Shown piece by piece: positions 16,009-24,917 of a stretch of DNA of 50,767 nucleotides (positions are counted from its first letter, which is position 1; each line of letters opens with the position of its first letter). The position numbers and the translations under genes are program-made. The notes below the pieces were generated by a model that saw only the letters and a list, made by a program, of their open reading frames with translations, was not told the origin of the DNA and did not search any database. The stretch lies in assembly GCF_003364115.1 (NCBI RefSeq), contig NZ_NXLL01000015.1, positions 1 to 50,767 of the forward strand, written 5' to 3'. The stretch comes from Helicobacter sp. MIT 00-7814 (GTDB taxonomy: Bacteria > Campylobacterota > Campylobacteria > Campylobacterales > Helicobacteraceae).

Positions 16009-18360
16009 CTACTGCACCAAATCTAGTGCCTGCGCGCAAAGGCTTTGCCAAGTTTGAGAATCTCCTTGAATTGCCTTGCATTCCTCAAAGCTTTGCTTTG
16101 CGTTTGCGTTGTCATTAAGACTTCTAAGCACCGAACCTTTGAGATAAAATGCCTGCGCGCGCGCGTTTGGCGCAATTTCTTTTGCAAGCAAAGAATCTAA
16201 AAGCTTTATGGCTTGAGTAAAATCCCTCTCGCGCATAAAACTCTGTATAAGCGCAAAATCCACATACGGCGTGCCTTGCGTGGTTTTATGCAAATTTTGC
16301 AAGCGCAAAATATCATTTGCATATAATTGCAAAGTCGTCTCATCTTTGGAATCTTGCGCGAATTTTAGCAATTCCAAATCGACATCAATCATCCTTGCAT
16401 CATCGCCCAAATTTTGATGCAAAAACGCCGCCACTTCGCGCGCTTCGCTTACATTTGCATTTAGCAAAAGGTTTCTAAAAAGCACAAAAGCAATGTCGTA
16501 ATATTCCTGCGCTTTTAAGCTCTGTGCGAGTGTGAGCGCATCACGCGAAGCAATAGTCGCGGGCTTACTAAGGGCTAGTTTATCAAGGTTGAGCGCTTCT
16601 AAATAGAGCAAATTAAGCTTTTTGCGCATGTCACTCTCCTCTTTTGCCAAACCTTCAATCACCTCTTGAGCCTGCTTATTGAGCGAGAGGGAATAGAGGC
16701 ATTCAAAAATCTGCGCGCGCTGGGCGCTATTAAAAGCCTCTTTTGTGTAATGGGCGAAATTGCGCGCGATTGCTTGGCAATCTTTATTTGCAATGGCGGT
16801 GTTTAGAATCTCAATATAGCTTTGCTGTGCGAGCGTGCTTGTGGTATCTGTGCTTAAAATCTCGCTAAAGCGCTTTTGCGAAAAGAGAATCTGATTTTTG
16901 AGCTCTTGGGCTTTTTGCGCAGTTTCTGTGTTTGGGTATGTTTGTATAAGATAATCATAGCGCTTGATTTTCTCCTCTGGCGTGTCATTTACGCCGATTT
17001 CAAAAAGCAACTTATCATCGCGCTCTTTAATCTCCTCTGCTCTAGCGCGATGGGCAAATTCCTCCAAAAAGCGCGTATTAATCGCATGCGCTTTTTCAAA
17101 ATCACCGCTATTTTGATAACTTAAAGATGCTTTATTTAACAAGTCCTCTTTAAGATTTACGCGCTCATCGCCAAGTGTGCCATACACATATTCGCTAATT
17201 TGCGCCACACTTTCCCACATTTCATTTTCCATTAGCAAATTGACAAAAGCCACGCTTTTATCCACATTTTGCCCAAAATACGCAGGATTTGCTTTCAAAA
17301 GCGTATCAATAAGCGCCTTTGCCTCATCTTTTTGGGCAGTTTGCAAATAAAAATTACTCCACTCTAGCGCGACTTCACTCGCAGAATCTAAATCCTTTGC
17401 CTCTTGGTATGCCTGCGCGAAATAACGCATCGCATCAGAAGATTCTGACACACCATAATAACCTTTGGCAATCTGCATTTTTGCCAGCGGTGCAAAGCGC
17501 GACTGCGGATACTCGCTAATAAGCCTATCATAAAAATACTTCGCCTCCGAGCTAAAGCGGATATGCGTATAAGCATTTCCGATATAATACAGCACTTCAG
17601 GCACATTGATATCAGTAGGATAGCGCTTCACCCACTTTAAGCCCATCTCAATAACGCTATCAGCATTATCTTCAGAATCCAAAACCTGCAATGCTTTCAA
17701 GCGAAAAAACAACAAATCCTTGACAAAAATACTATTTGGGAACGCATACAGCGTCTCATCGATGGTTTTTATCGCCTCGACATAAAGTCCATTTCTCATC
17801 AAATCCTGCACGCTTAGATAATATGAAAAATCCTGCCCTTCCTCAAATACAAGTGGCGCTCTATCGACATCAAGCTCACTTACAAAATCTTCATTTTCAT
17901 GCGTGATAGTAATTGGGAAATTAAGCCCCTTGCTTTGTGCGCGCGAAAGAAAAGGGATCGTATCTTGGAATCCCACAATCTGCCATGACTTTGACTTCCT
18001 AGGGCGCTCTTTTGGGATTGGCGTGTTGGTTTTTAAGTCGATGAAAGTATTAAAAAGCTTTGCAGAAAAATTTGGCTCGATATAAAGGTAGAATTTGCCC
18101 TCATTCACGCGATTCCAAAATTTAAAAAAAATCGTACTTGTGGGCGAAAAGCTTGCAAGTGGCGGTCTATTAATCATACAAACAATGCGCGTAACCGCGC
18201 CCTGTGCGTTGCTAAGTTCCTTGCATTCAAAAGGCTCGTCATGCTGAAGATTAAGCACAGAGAAGTTTTGGGAATTTTCTTTGCCATAGTTGATGCTTAC
18301 CTCAAGCGCACAAAGCGCACTGCATAAAATCCCAAACACAAGCAATCCGCGTAGTTTCAT
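16009..18360 (-). CDS. pflA: Paralysed flagella protein PflA (TPR protein)
   Basis: PflA is a periplasmic scaffold protein needed for flagellar rotation in Campylobacter and Helicobacter, where it forms part of the large disk structures around the motor. The 783-residue product has a signal peptide (MKLRGLLVFGILCSALCA) and an N-terminal beta-rich part of about 150 residues. A long series of TPR-like helical pairs follows (for example YYIGNAYTHIRFSSEAKYFY, about residues 257-276), to the C-terminus. Length matches the roughly 790-800 residues of known PflA proteins, and position right after nuoN matches H. pylori. The gap to nuoN is 35 bp, so co-transcription with complex I is likely, which ties motor assembly to a respiratory operon. 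Confidence 0.88.
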   Translation of the reverse strand: MKLRGLLVFGILCSALCALEVSINYGKENSQNFSVLNLQHDEPFECKELSNAQGAVTRIVCMINRPPLASFSPTSTIFFKFWNRVNEGKFYLYIEPNFSAKLFNTFIDLKTNTPIPKERPRKSKSWQIVGFQDTIPFLSRAQSKGLNFPITITHENEDFVSELDVDRAPLVFEEGQDFSYYLSVQDLMRNGLYVEAIKTIDETLYAFPNSIFVKDLLFFRLKALQVLDSEDNADSVIEMGLKWVKRYPTDINVPEVLYYIGNAYTHIRFSSEAKYFYDRLISEYPQSRFAPLAKMQIAKGYYGVSESSDAMRYFAQAYQEAKDLDSASEVALEWSNFYLQTAQKDEAKALIDTLLKANPAYFGQNVDKSVAFVNLLMENEMWESVAQISEYVYGTLGDERVNLKEDLLNKASLSYQNSGDFEKAHAINTRFLEEFAHRARAEEIKERDDKLLFEIGVNDTPEEKIKRYDYLIQTYPNTETAQKAQELKNQILFSQKRFSEILSTDTTSTLAQQSYIEILNTAIANKDCQAIARNFAHYTKEAFNSAQRAQIFECLYSLSLNKQAQEVIEGLAKEESDMRKKLNLLYLEALNLDKLALSKPATIASRDALTLAQSLKAQEYYDIAFVLFRNLLLNANVSEAREVAAFLHQNLGDDARMIDVDLELLKFAQDSKDETTLQLYANDILRLQNLHKTTQGTPYVDFALIQSFMRERDFTQAIKLLDSLLAKEIAPNARAQAFYLKGSVLRSLNDNANAKQSFEECKAIQGDSQTWQSLCAQALDLVQ

Positions 18361-18395
18361 AAGCTTAGCACCTTAAAAATCAAACAAAAATTAAA

Positions 18396-19880
18396 TTAGA
18401 GAATCTCCGAAAAGCTAAGCAACTTTTGAGCCAACACGCAAGAAATAATGACAAAAATCGCACAAATGCCCACTACAAATAATGGCATAAAGCTTGTGTC
18501 AAATTCCGCTGTTTGCTCCTCTTGTTTGAAATCTTGCGAGTTAGATTCTAATATTTTAGAATCTTGCAACAAAAACATCGCCACAATCACGCGCAAATAA
18601 TAATACGCCGCAATCGCGCTATTTAGTGCCATAATAAGCGCTAAAAATACATAATCAGAATCAATGGCTGCCTTCATCACATACATTTTGCCCCAAAACA
18701 CGCTCAAAGGCGGGATCCCAATAAGCACGAGCAAAAAGAGCGCAAAAAGACATGCGAGCTTTGGCGCGCGTTTTCCCAAACCAACAAAGCGCGCTAAGCT
18801 GCAATCTGGGGAATCTAAGCGCAAAATCCACAGCATTCCAAATGCGCCAATATTTGCAACCACAAACATAAACCAATACAAAAAGAATCCCTCCACCGCC
18901 TGCGTGGTATTGACAAAAATCATCGCAAGCAAAAAGCTTGCGTGCGTGATGGAACTATACGCGAGCATTCTTTTGACATCTTTTTGCGTAAGTGCCAAAA
19001 GATTTGGCAAAGTCATAGAAAGCACCACTAGCACGAAAAGAATAGCACTTATGTAGCTGTTTTGAGGCGTTATCTCACGCTCAATTGTGAGAAAAGGTGA
19101 AAACACACTCCACGCAAGGATAAATGCCCCAATCTTTGGCGCAAGGGATAAGAATCCCGCGACAAGCGGATTTGCACCTTCATACGCATCAGGCGTCCAA
19201 GTGTGGAAAGGGAACATTGAGATTTTCACCCCAACGCCACAAAGCATACAAATAAAGCCAATGGCAAAAGAAAGTGAGAGAGAATCCGCGTTAAAAATCT
19301 CGCGCAAATCTAAACTCCCAGAATCTAAATACAAAAATGCTACGCCAAAAATAAAAAATCCTGTGCTAAATGCGCCAAAGACAAAATATTTAATCGCGCC
19401 CTCCAGATTCCCCCTGCCACCGCCTAAGGCAATGAGTCCATAAGAGCAAAGCGAGGCGATTTCAAGCCCTAGCAAGATTAAGACCAAATGACTAGAGCTT
19501 ACTAAAATTTGCAAACCAAACACGCAACTTAATATAAGCGCGTAAAATTCCCCGCTTTTGTAGCTTTGAGGCAACTTTGGGCTGATAGATAAAAGGATAA
19601 ATCCAAGCGCGCTAAATAACATCAAAAATTGTGCGAGGAAAGAAAAGCTATCAAATGTAATCATCTTAAAAAAGCCGGTTTCTTCATTGTAGCTATTCAA
19701 AAGAAGCAAAAAGCACAAGCTTGCAATCAAGCTAAGCGCGCTTAAAAATCCAAGCGTTTTTGGGTGTTTATTATGCGTAAATGCGCCAAGCATAAGCACA
19801 AAAAGCGCGCCAAAAAGAGAGCAAAGCGGGGGCAAAATGAGCTCAAAAGCCAATGCTGGCACAAGTGTAGAATCTAGCAT
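18396..19880 (-). CDS. nuoN: NADH-quinone oxidoreductase-type complex I subunit N
   Basis: NuoN is one of three antiporter-like proton-pumping membrane subunits of complex I. The 494-residue protein has about 14 transmembrane helices. The conserved pump lysines and surrounding motifs are present: FHTWTPDAYEGANPLVAGFL, AYSSITHASFLLA and PPLSVFWGKMYV. A hydrophilic loop before the last helix (residues about 445-468, DSKILESNSQDFKQEEQT) is rich in the local GATTCT/GAATCT motif. ATG 19880 has AGGAG at 5 nt and directly abuts the nuoM stop. It is the last nuo gene before pflA. Confidence 0.95.
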   Translation of the reverse strand: MLDSTLVPALAFELILPPLCSLFGALFVLMLGAFTHNKHPKTLGFLSALSLIASLCFLLLLNSYNEETGFFKMITFDSFSFLAQFLMLFSALGFILLSISPKLPQSYKSGEFYALILSCVFGLQILVSSSHLVLILLGLEIASLCSYGLIALGGGRGNLEGAIKYFVFGAFSTGFFIFGVAFLYLDSGSLDLREIFNADSLSLSFAIGFICMLCGVGVKISMFPFHTWTPDAYEGANPLVAGFLSLAPKIGAFILAWSVFSPFLTIEREITPQNSYISAILFVLVVLSMTLPNLLALTQKDVKRMLAYSSITHASFLLAMIFVNTTQAVEGFFLYWFMFVVANIGAFGMLWILRLDSPDCSLARFVGLGKRAPKLACLFALFLLVLIGIPPLSVFWGKMYVMKAAIDSDYVFLALIMALNSAIAAYYYLRVIVAMFLLQDSKILESNSQDFKQEEQTAEFDTSFMPLFVVGICAIFVIISCVLAQKLLSFSEIL

Positions 19881-21395
19881 TTACTCTCCTATAATAAATT
19901 CATCATGTGGGATTTCGTTATGTGACTCAAGCTTTACTTGCATCACATCAAGCAAGATAACGCTCGCATTGCTGATAGGCTCTAAGATGGGTTTGGGGTA
20001 GATTCCAAGTATGATGATAAGCGCGATTAAAGGCAAGAGGCTGAAAAATTCGCGTTTATTGATATCTGGTAGATTCTTGTTTTTTTCGTTTTTCAACTCA
20101 CCCAAAAACACCTTCCTAAAGCTACTTAGCATATACACCGCGCCCAAAATTATACTAAAGCCCGCGATAAAGGCAATAAGCGGACTTACTTGAAAATATC
20201 CATACAAACTTAAAAATTCCCCAACAAAACCAATGCTCAAAGGCAATCCCACGCTCGCAACAAGCGCGATAGCAAAAAAGATCCCTATCTTTGGCGTGAC
20301 ACTCATTAATCCGCCAAACTCGCTTATAAGCTTTGTGTGGCGGCGTTCATAAAGCATTCCCACAAGCATAAAAAGCGCCGCGCTCACAATCCCATGTCCT
20401 AGCATAAAAAACACCGAGCCAGAAATTCCCTCGCTATTAAGCGCAAAAGTCCCTAGCACAATCACGCCCATGTGCGAAATCGAGCTATAGGCAATAACTT
20501 GCTTCAAATCCTTTTGCGCATAAGCTAGCATCGCGCCATAGATAATCATACACAAGCACAAAATCGCCACGATATTTTGATAATCCACACACGCCACAGG
20601 GAAAAGCGGGAGGGAGATTCTCACAAAGGCATAAGTTCCCATTTTTAAAAGCACGCTTGCAAGGATTACAGAACCAATTGTGGGGGCTTGTCCATGCGCG
20701 TAAGGTAGCCAAGTGTGGAAAGGAAACATCGGCACTTTGACTGCGATACCGATGAAAAACGCCCAAAAAAGCCATTTTTGAGAATCTACATTGAGATTAA
20801 ACAAATACCAATCCCTAAGACTAAAGCTCCAAAATCCGCTGTGCGCGTGGAATTCATAAGCATAATACAAAATCCCAACAAGCATAATAAGCGACGCACC
20901 AAAGGTGTAGAGAAAGAATTTCACTGACGCGTAGATTCTATTCTCACTTCCCCAGATTCCGATGATATAGAGCATCGGCACAAGGGAAAGCTCCCAAAAG
21001 ATATAAAATAAAATCATATCAAGCGCGCAAAAAAGCCCAATCACAATGGCTTGCAGGCTCAAAATGCAGATGACAAACTGCTTCAAACGCTCTTCATTAC
21101 GCAAAAATAAGATTCCAATAAATCCAACAAGCGCGCTTAAAAGCACCAAAAATAGCGAGATTCCATCAACACCGATGAAATACGAAATCCCAAGAGAAGG
21201 GATAAGATCAAATTTTTCAACAAAAGGATAGCCGCTAAAGCTTGTATCAACGCTCACATACAAGACAATGCACGCCACAAGCTCCAAGCCACTTGCGACA
21301 AGCCCAAAAAGGCGCGCTCTTGTATCATTCAAAAAAACACATACAATCGCGCAAAGTGCGGGAAAAAAGATAAGAAAACTAAGTAAATGCTCCAT
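19881..21395 (-). CDS. nuoM: Complex I subunit M
   Basis: NuoM is the second antiporter-like proton-pumping subunit, with about 14 transmembrane helices over 504 residues. Motifs include the essential glutamate helix IFWELSLVPMLYIIGIWG, then FHTWLPYAHGQAPTIGSVIL and AYSSISHMGVIVLG. The ORF is open 17 codons further upstream, but ATG 21395 overlaps the nuoL stop by one base (TAATG), follows AAAAGGA and begins MEHLLSFLIFFPAL like other NuoM proteins. The order L-M-N is canonical. Confidence 0.96.
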   Translation of the reverse strand: MEHLLSFLIFFPALCAIVCVFLNDTRARLFGLVASGLELVACIVLYVSVDTSFSGYPFVEKFDLIPSLGISYFIGVDGISLFLVLLSALVGFIGILFLRNEERLKQFVICILSLQAIVIGLFCALDMILFYIFWELSLVPMLYIIGIWGSENRIYASVKFFLYTFGASLIMLVGILYYAYEFHAHSGFWSFSLRDWYLFNLNVDSQKWLFWAFFIGIAVKVPMFPFHTWLPYAHGQAPTIGSVILASVLLKMGTYAFVRISLPLFPVACVDYQNIVAILCLCMIIYGAMLAYAQKDLKQVIAYSSISHMGVIVLGTFALNSEGISGSVFFMLGHGIVSAALFMLVGMLYERRHTKLISEFGGLMSVTPKIGIFFAIALVASVGLPLSIGFVGEFLSLYGYFQVSPLIAFIAGFSIILGAVYMLSSFRKVFLGELKNEKNKNLPDINKREFFSLLPLIALIIILGIYPKPILEPISNASVILLDVMQVKLESHNEIPHDEFIIGE

Positions 21396-23350
21396 TACAA
21401 TCCTTTTGCGACAAAGTAGCCAAACGCCATCAAAGCAAACAAGCAAAGCGCGCCAAACACCATAAGGCGCATACTTTGGCTGAGATTCCCACTTTGCATT
21501 GGTTTTTGATTAAAGCCCATTTTTTGCAAGCCTTTAGCAATGAAATCCACGATAAAATCAATTACCCTCAATTCGATTTTTTCCCACAAAAACGCGCTTA
21601 ACTTCGCGTAGGGCTTGATAATGCACACTTCATAAAGTTTGGGGATATAGTATTGATTTTCTAAGATTCTGTGTAAAAAGTTTGTGCGAACTTTAACGCC
21701 ATTTTTATACATAAAAATCGCAAGAATAATCCCAAGCGCGCTTACTCCTAGAGTTAGCGCAATAAGGCTTGTATGATTTAGCGGGGCGTTTTTAGAATCT
21801 TGCAAAAACTGCGGAAACATAGAATCCACAAAGCCCATAAACCAGCCTTCAAAAAATCCTGCAATCGCTGCTAAAATCCCAAGCGGAAGCATCGCAAAGA
21901 GCATAAAACGCGGGGCTTCATGCAAGTGAAAATGATGCACACTCGGCGCAAAAAAGACAAGCATAAGCAATCTAAAGCTATAAAACGCCGTGCAAAACGC
22001 GCCAAGCAAAAGCATAAGCCAAAGCCCATAATGCTGGGTGTAAAAGGCAGATTCTAAAATCAAATCTTTTGAAAAATAGCCCGCAAAAGGATAAATCCCA
22101 CAAAGTGCAAGAGAGGCGATTGTCATAAGCGTGGCGGTGATTTTTAGCTTTTTGCCAAAGCCACCCATTTTGGTGATATTAAGCTCATCATTTGCCGCGT
22201 GCATGACATTTCCCGCGCCCAAAAAGAGCAAGGCTTTGAAAAATGCATGTGTGCAAAGATGAAAAAGTGCCAACGCATACGCTCCAAGCCCGCAAGCCAC
22301 GAACATATAGCCAAGTTGCGAAAGCGTAGAATACGCAATAATGCGCTTTAAGTCTTTATTCACTAGTGCCATACTTGCGGCAAATAGCGCCACAAACGCG
22401 CCAAGCAACGCAATAAAGGCATTCACTTCTATAACGCTTTCATACAAGCCACTTAAGCGCAAAAGCAGATACACGCCAGCAGTCACCATCGTCGCAGCGT
22501 GGATAAGCGCTGAAACAGGCGTAGGTCCCTCCATCGCATCAGCCAGCCAAGTATGAAGCGGGAACTGCGCGCTTTTCCCCATCGCGCCAACAAAAAGTAG
22601 CGCGCAAATCCAAGTGAGAATCCCCTTATCAACTTCCCCATATCGCAAAGTCTCAAAAATATTATGATAGCTCACAGAGTGGAATTCCATTGCGATGAGG
22701 AAGATTCCAAGTAGCATTGCCAAATCCGCGATTCTATTCATCACAAAGGCTTCAATGGAAGCAAAATTCGCACTTTTGCGCTCATAATAAAAGCCAATAA
22801 GCAAATACGAGCACAGCCCCACGCCTTCCCAGCCGATGAAAAGCCCCAAAAGATTATCGCTCATCACCAAAAACAGCATACAAAACACAAACGCGCTCAA
22901 AAATGCAAAAAAGCGATTAAAGCCCTTATCTTCCCACATATAGCCGATAGCATACACATGCACGCAAAGTGAGACAAAGCTCACAACGCCCATCATAGCA
23001 AGGCTTAGCGGATTAATCGCAAAATCAAGCTTACTCCAAAAATCCCCCGACACAATCCAATCAAAAAGCGCAAATCTAAATTCATTAGACAAAAAGTAAG
23101 GAAGATTAAACGCCAAAAGCACGCAAGCAAGAGAGCTTAGCGCAAGTAGCACGCAAGGGACAAGCGCGCTTATAAGCCTTCTTTTTTGCAGGCTAAAAGC
23201 CCCAGCCCACAGCGCCCCAACCAAAGGCGCAAACAGCACAAAAAGCCCAAGAAGCCCGCTTATATCACTTATGCTAATATCACCATAAAAGGGACTCATC
23301 ACGCCCCAAAGTGGCTCTCGTGGCACTCCCCTTTCTATAATTTCACACAT
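21395..23350 (-). CDS. nuoL: Complex I subunit L
   Basis: NuoL is the distal proton-pumping subunit, carrying the long lateral helix that runs along the membrane arm. The 651-residue sequence shows FFAFLSAFVFCMLFLVMSDN, the glutamate helix GLFIGWEGVGLCSYLLIGFY, then FPLHTWLADAMEGPTPVSAL and AYSTLSQLGYMFVACG. The C-terminal amphipathic helix and final membrane anchor (about residues 545-650) are present. The first about 25 residues (MCEIIERGVPREPLWG) are hydrophilic. ATG 23350 has AAAAGGA at 5 nt and lies 2 bp after nuoK, so this start is well supported. Confidence 0.96.
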   Translation of the reverse strand: MCEIIERGVPREPLWGVMSPFYGDISISDISGLLGLFVLFAPLVGALWAGAFSLQKRRLISALVPCVLLALSSLACVLLAFNLPYFLSNEFRFALFDWIVSGDFWSKLDFAINPLSLAMMGVVSFVSLCVHVYAIGYMWEDKGFNRFFAFLSAFVFCMLFLVMSDNLLGLFIGWEGVGLCSYLLIGFYYERKSANFASIEAFVMNRIADLAMLLGIFLIAMEFHSVSYHNIFETLRYGEVDKGILTWICALLFVGAMGKSAQFPLHTWLADAMEGPTPVSALIHAATMVTAGVYLLLRLSGLYESVIEVNAFIALLGAFVALFAASMALVNKDLKRIIAYSTLSQLGYMFVACGLGAYALALFHLCTHAFFKALLFLGAGNVMHAANDELNITKMGGFGKKLKITATLMTIASLALCGIYPFAGYFSKDLILESAFYTQHYGLWLMLLLGAFCTAFYSFRLLMLVFFAPSVHHFHLHEAPRFMLFAMLPLGILAAIAGFFEGWFMGFVDSMFPQFLQDSKNAPLNHTSLIALTLGVSALGIILAIFMYKNGVKVRTNFLHRILENQYYIPKLYEVCIIKPYAKLSAFLWEKIELRVIDFIVDFIAKGLQKMGFNQKPMQSGNLSQSMRLMVFGALCLFALMAFGYFVAKGL

Positions 23351-23352
23351 AT

Positions 23353-23658
23353 TTATCCTTTTAGCGTGTTTAGAGAATCTAGCTCAAGGCTTTTGTATTT
23401 TTTCCACCACGCGACCACTAGCCCCAAACCTACAGCTACTTCTGCTGCGGCAATTGCGATGACAAAAAAGGCAAAAACCTGCCCGCTCATATCACCTAAA
23501 TAATAGCCCACGCTCACAAGCGCGAGATTCCCAGCATTTAGCATAATTTCCGTAGTAAAAAAGAGCATGAGAATATTCCTGCGTCGCATAAGCCCATACA
23601 GCCCGATACAAAAGAGGATCGCGCTCAAAATAAGATAATGTTGCAAGGTGATTGTCAT
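23353..23658 (-). CDS. nuoK: Complex I subunit K
   Basis: NuoK is a small membrane subunit (101 residues, three transmembrane helices) with the two conserved membrane glutamates in TTEIMLNAGNLALV and IAAAEVAVGLGLVV that line the proton path. A GTG two codons earlier (23664) overlaps the nuoJ stop, but it directly abuts AAAAGGA. ATG 23658 (MTITLQHYLILSA) has proper spacing of 5 and matches the family start, so it is chosen. It sits between nuoJ and nuoL with only 2 bp on each side. Confidence 0.96.
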   Translation of the reverse strand: MTITLQHYLILSAILFCIGLYGLMRRRNILMLFFTTEIMLNAGNLALVSVGYYLGDMSGQVFAFFVIAIAAAEVAVGLGLVVAWWKKYKSLELDSLNTLKG

Positions 23659-23660
23659 CT

Positions 23661-24236
23661 TCACTCCTTTTGGGAATCTACGCGCGCAGATTCTATGTTG
23701 CTGGATTTTTTGCCTTCTTTTATAATCAACACAATGCCAATCACCATCGCCACCAAAAGCAACACCGCAGCCACTTCAAAGGCGATGAGATATTTTGTAA
23801 AAACAAGATAGCCAAAGATTTGGATATTATTAAGCCCGCTTTGTGCTTCTTGTGATTCAGCGCTAAGCACATTTTCAGATATATTTTCAAGCGCGGGCGC
23901 ATTTTCAAATGCCAAATACCCAACAAGCGCGCTTAAAAGCACCACAAGGGCTAAGCTCAAAATCCCAGCAAGAAAGCTTTTAGATTCTTTCAAACTTTTA
24001 GAAAGGTTAAAAAACATCATACCAAAGGCATACAGCGCCACCACCGCGCCACTATACACGATAATCTGCACCACACCCAAAAACTCCGCGCGCATTAAAA
24101 AGAAAAACGCACTTAAGCCCACCATACCACAAGCCAGCGCACTTAGCGCGTAAAGCACATTCGCGCTTCTCACAGCAATAAAAAACATCGCGCACACAAG
24201 CGCACCAAAGAGATAAAAAACAATGGCTTCAAGCAT
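23661..24236 (-). CDS. nuoJ: Complex I subunit J
   Basis: NuoJ is a five-helix membrane subunit next to NuoH, A and K, in the region coupling quinone reduction to proton pumping. The 191-residue product shows the conserved third-helix pattern EFLGVVQIIVYSGAVVALYA, including the strongly conserved YxGA motif, and a short hydrophilic C-terminal tail. The loop between helices 4 and 5 (NISENVLSAESQEAQSGL) is longer and more polar than usual. ATG 24236 has GGAG at 6 nt and overlaps the end of nuoI by 8 bp. Confidence 0.94.
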   Translation of the reverse strand: MLEAIVFYLFGALVCAMFFIAVRSANVLYALSALACGMVGLSAFFFLMRAEFLGVVQIIVYSGAVVALYAFGMMFFNLSKSLKESKSFLAGILSLALVVLLSALVGYLAFENAPALENISENVLSAESQEAQSGLNNIQIFGYLVFTKYLIAFEVAAVLLLVAMVIGIVLIIKEGKKSSNIESARVDSQKE

Positions 24237-24909
24237 GGGATTCTCCTTGTGTTGGTTGTGGCGCGCTTTGTGAAGTTTGCGGGGATTGTGCGGATTGTGA
24301 TTGTGTGGATTGTGATTGTGCAGAATCTAAAGTCGTGTTTTTCACAAGTGGCGTAAAGCCTAAGCGCTCATCGCAATCTATGCTCACGCTTCCATAGCCT
24401 TCGTATTCTTGTAGTGGTGCGCTAGAATCTAGCAAATATTCTTTCACGCTATAATGCGCGCGCGCAAATGAGGCATTTTCCGTCCTCTCTCCATGCACGA
24501 TGGCAAGCTCTGGGCACACCTCCGCGCAAAGTCCGCAATAAATGCACCGCCCAAAATTTATGCTGTAATCCACAATGCCCTTGCGCCCATTCTCATCGAC
24601 ATTTGTAAGGATTCGTATGCAGTTGCTTGTGCAGATTTTTTCGCATAATCCACAGCCAATGCAACGCTCGTTTTCAGATTCTAATAATCTCTGTAATCTA
24701 TGCACAGCACGATAGCGAGGCGAAGTTGGCATAATTTCTAAAGGATATTGGATCGTTACTTTTTTGCTAAAAAATTGCTTTAAAGTTAGCATTAGTCCTT
24801 TTAACAAATCAAGCCCAAAGGTGATTTTCACCGCGCGCAAAACGCGTGCCAAAAAGCTTTGTGGCAACTTTGGATTATAATCAATGTAAAAATATTCTTT
24901 CTTCATCAT
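24229..24909 (-). CDS. nuoI: Complex I subunit I (two [4Fe-4S] clusters)
   Basis: NuoI carries clusters N6a and N6b, passing electrons from NuoG towards NuoB. Both cysteine sets are intact: CIGCGLCEKICTSNC (about residues 83-97) and CIYCGLCAEVCP (about 122-133). ATG 24909 (MMKKEYFYIDYNPKLP) has AAAGG at 5 nt. A GTG two codons earlier is possible but less well placed. After the conserved fold there is an odd low-complexity tail of about 35 residues, rich in Gln and Ser and ending PTQGESHA, encoded by tandem CACAATC units. The tail is absent from typical NuoI and is unlikely to affect the clusters. Confidence 0.95.
   Translation of the reverse strand: MMKKEYFYIDYNPKLPQSFLARVLRAVKITFGLDLLKGLMLTLKQFFSKKVTIQYPLEIMPTSPRYRAVHRLQRLLESENERCIGCGLCEKICTSNCIRILTNVDENGRKGIVDYSINFGRCIYCGLCAEVCPELAIVHGERTENASFARAHYSVKEYLLDSSAPLQEYEGYGSVSIDCDERLGFTPLVKNTTLDSAQSQSTQSQSAQSPQTSQSAPQPTQGESHA
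24283..24320 (-). repeat. CACAATC tandem repeat inside nuoI
   Basis: On the minus strand five units of CACAATC(C) lie nearly head to tail and encode the Gln/Ser tail (QSQSTQSQSAQS) of NuoI. Such a tract can change length by slippage; the unit is not always a multiple of three. Confidence 0.6.
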
Positions 24910-24917
24910 TCCCACCT

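Noticed and set aside
18664-19056. 130-aa ORF antisense to nuoN
   Set aside because: It is a frame shadow within a canonical nuoN gene.
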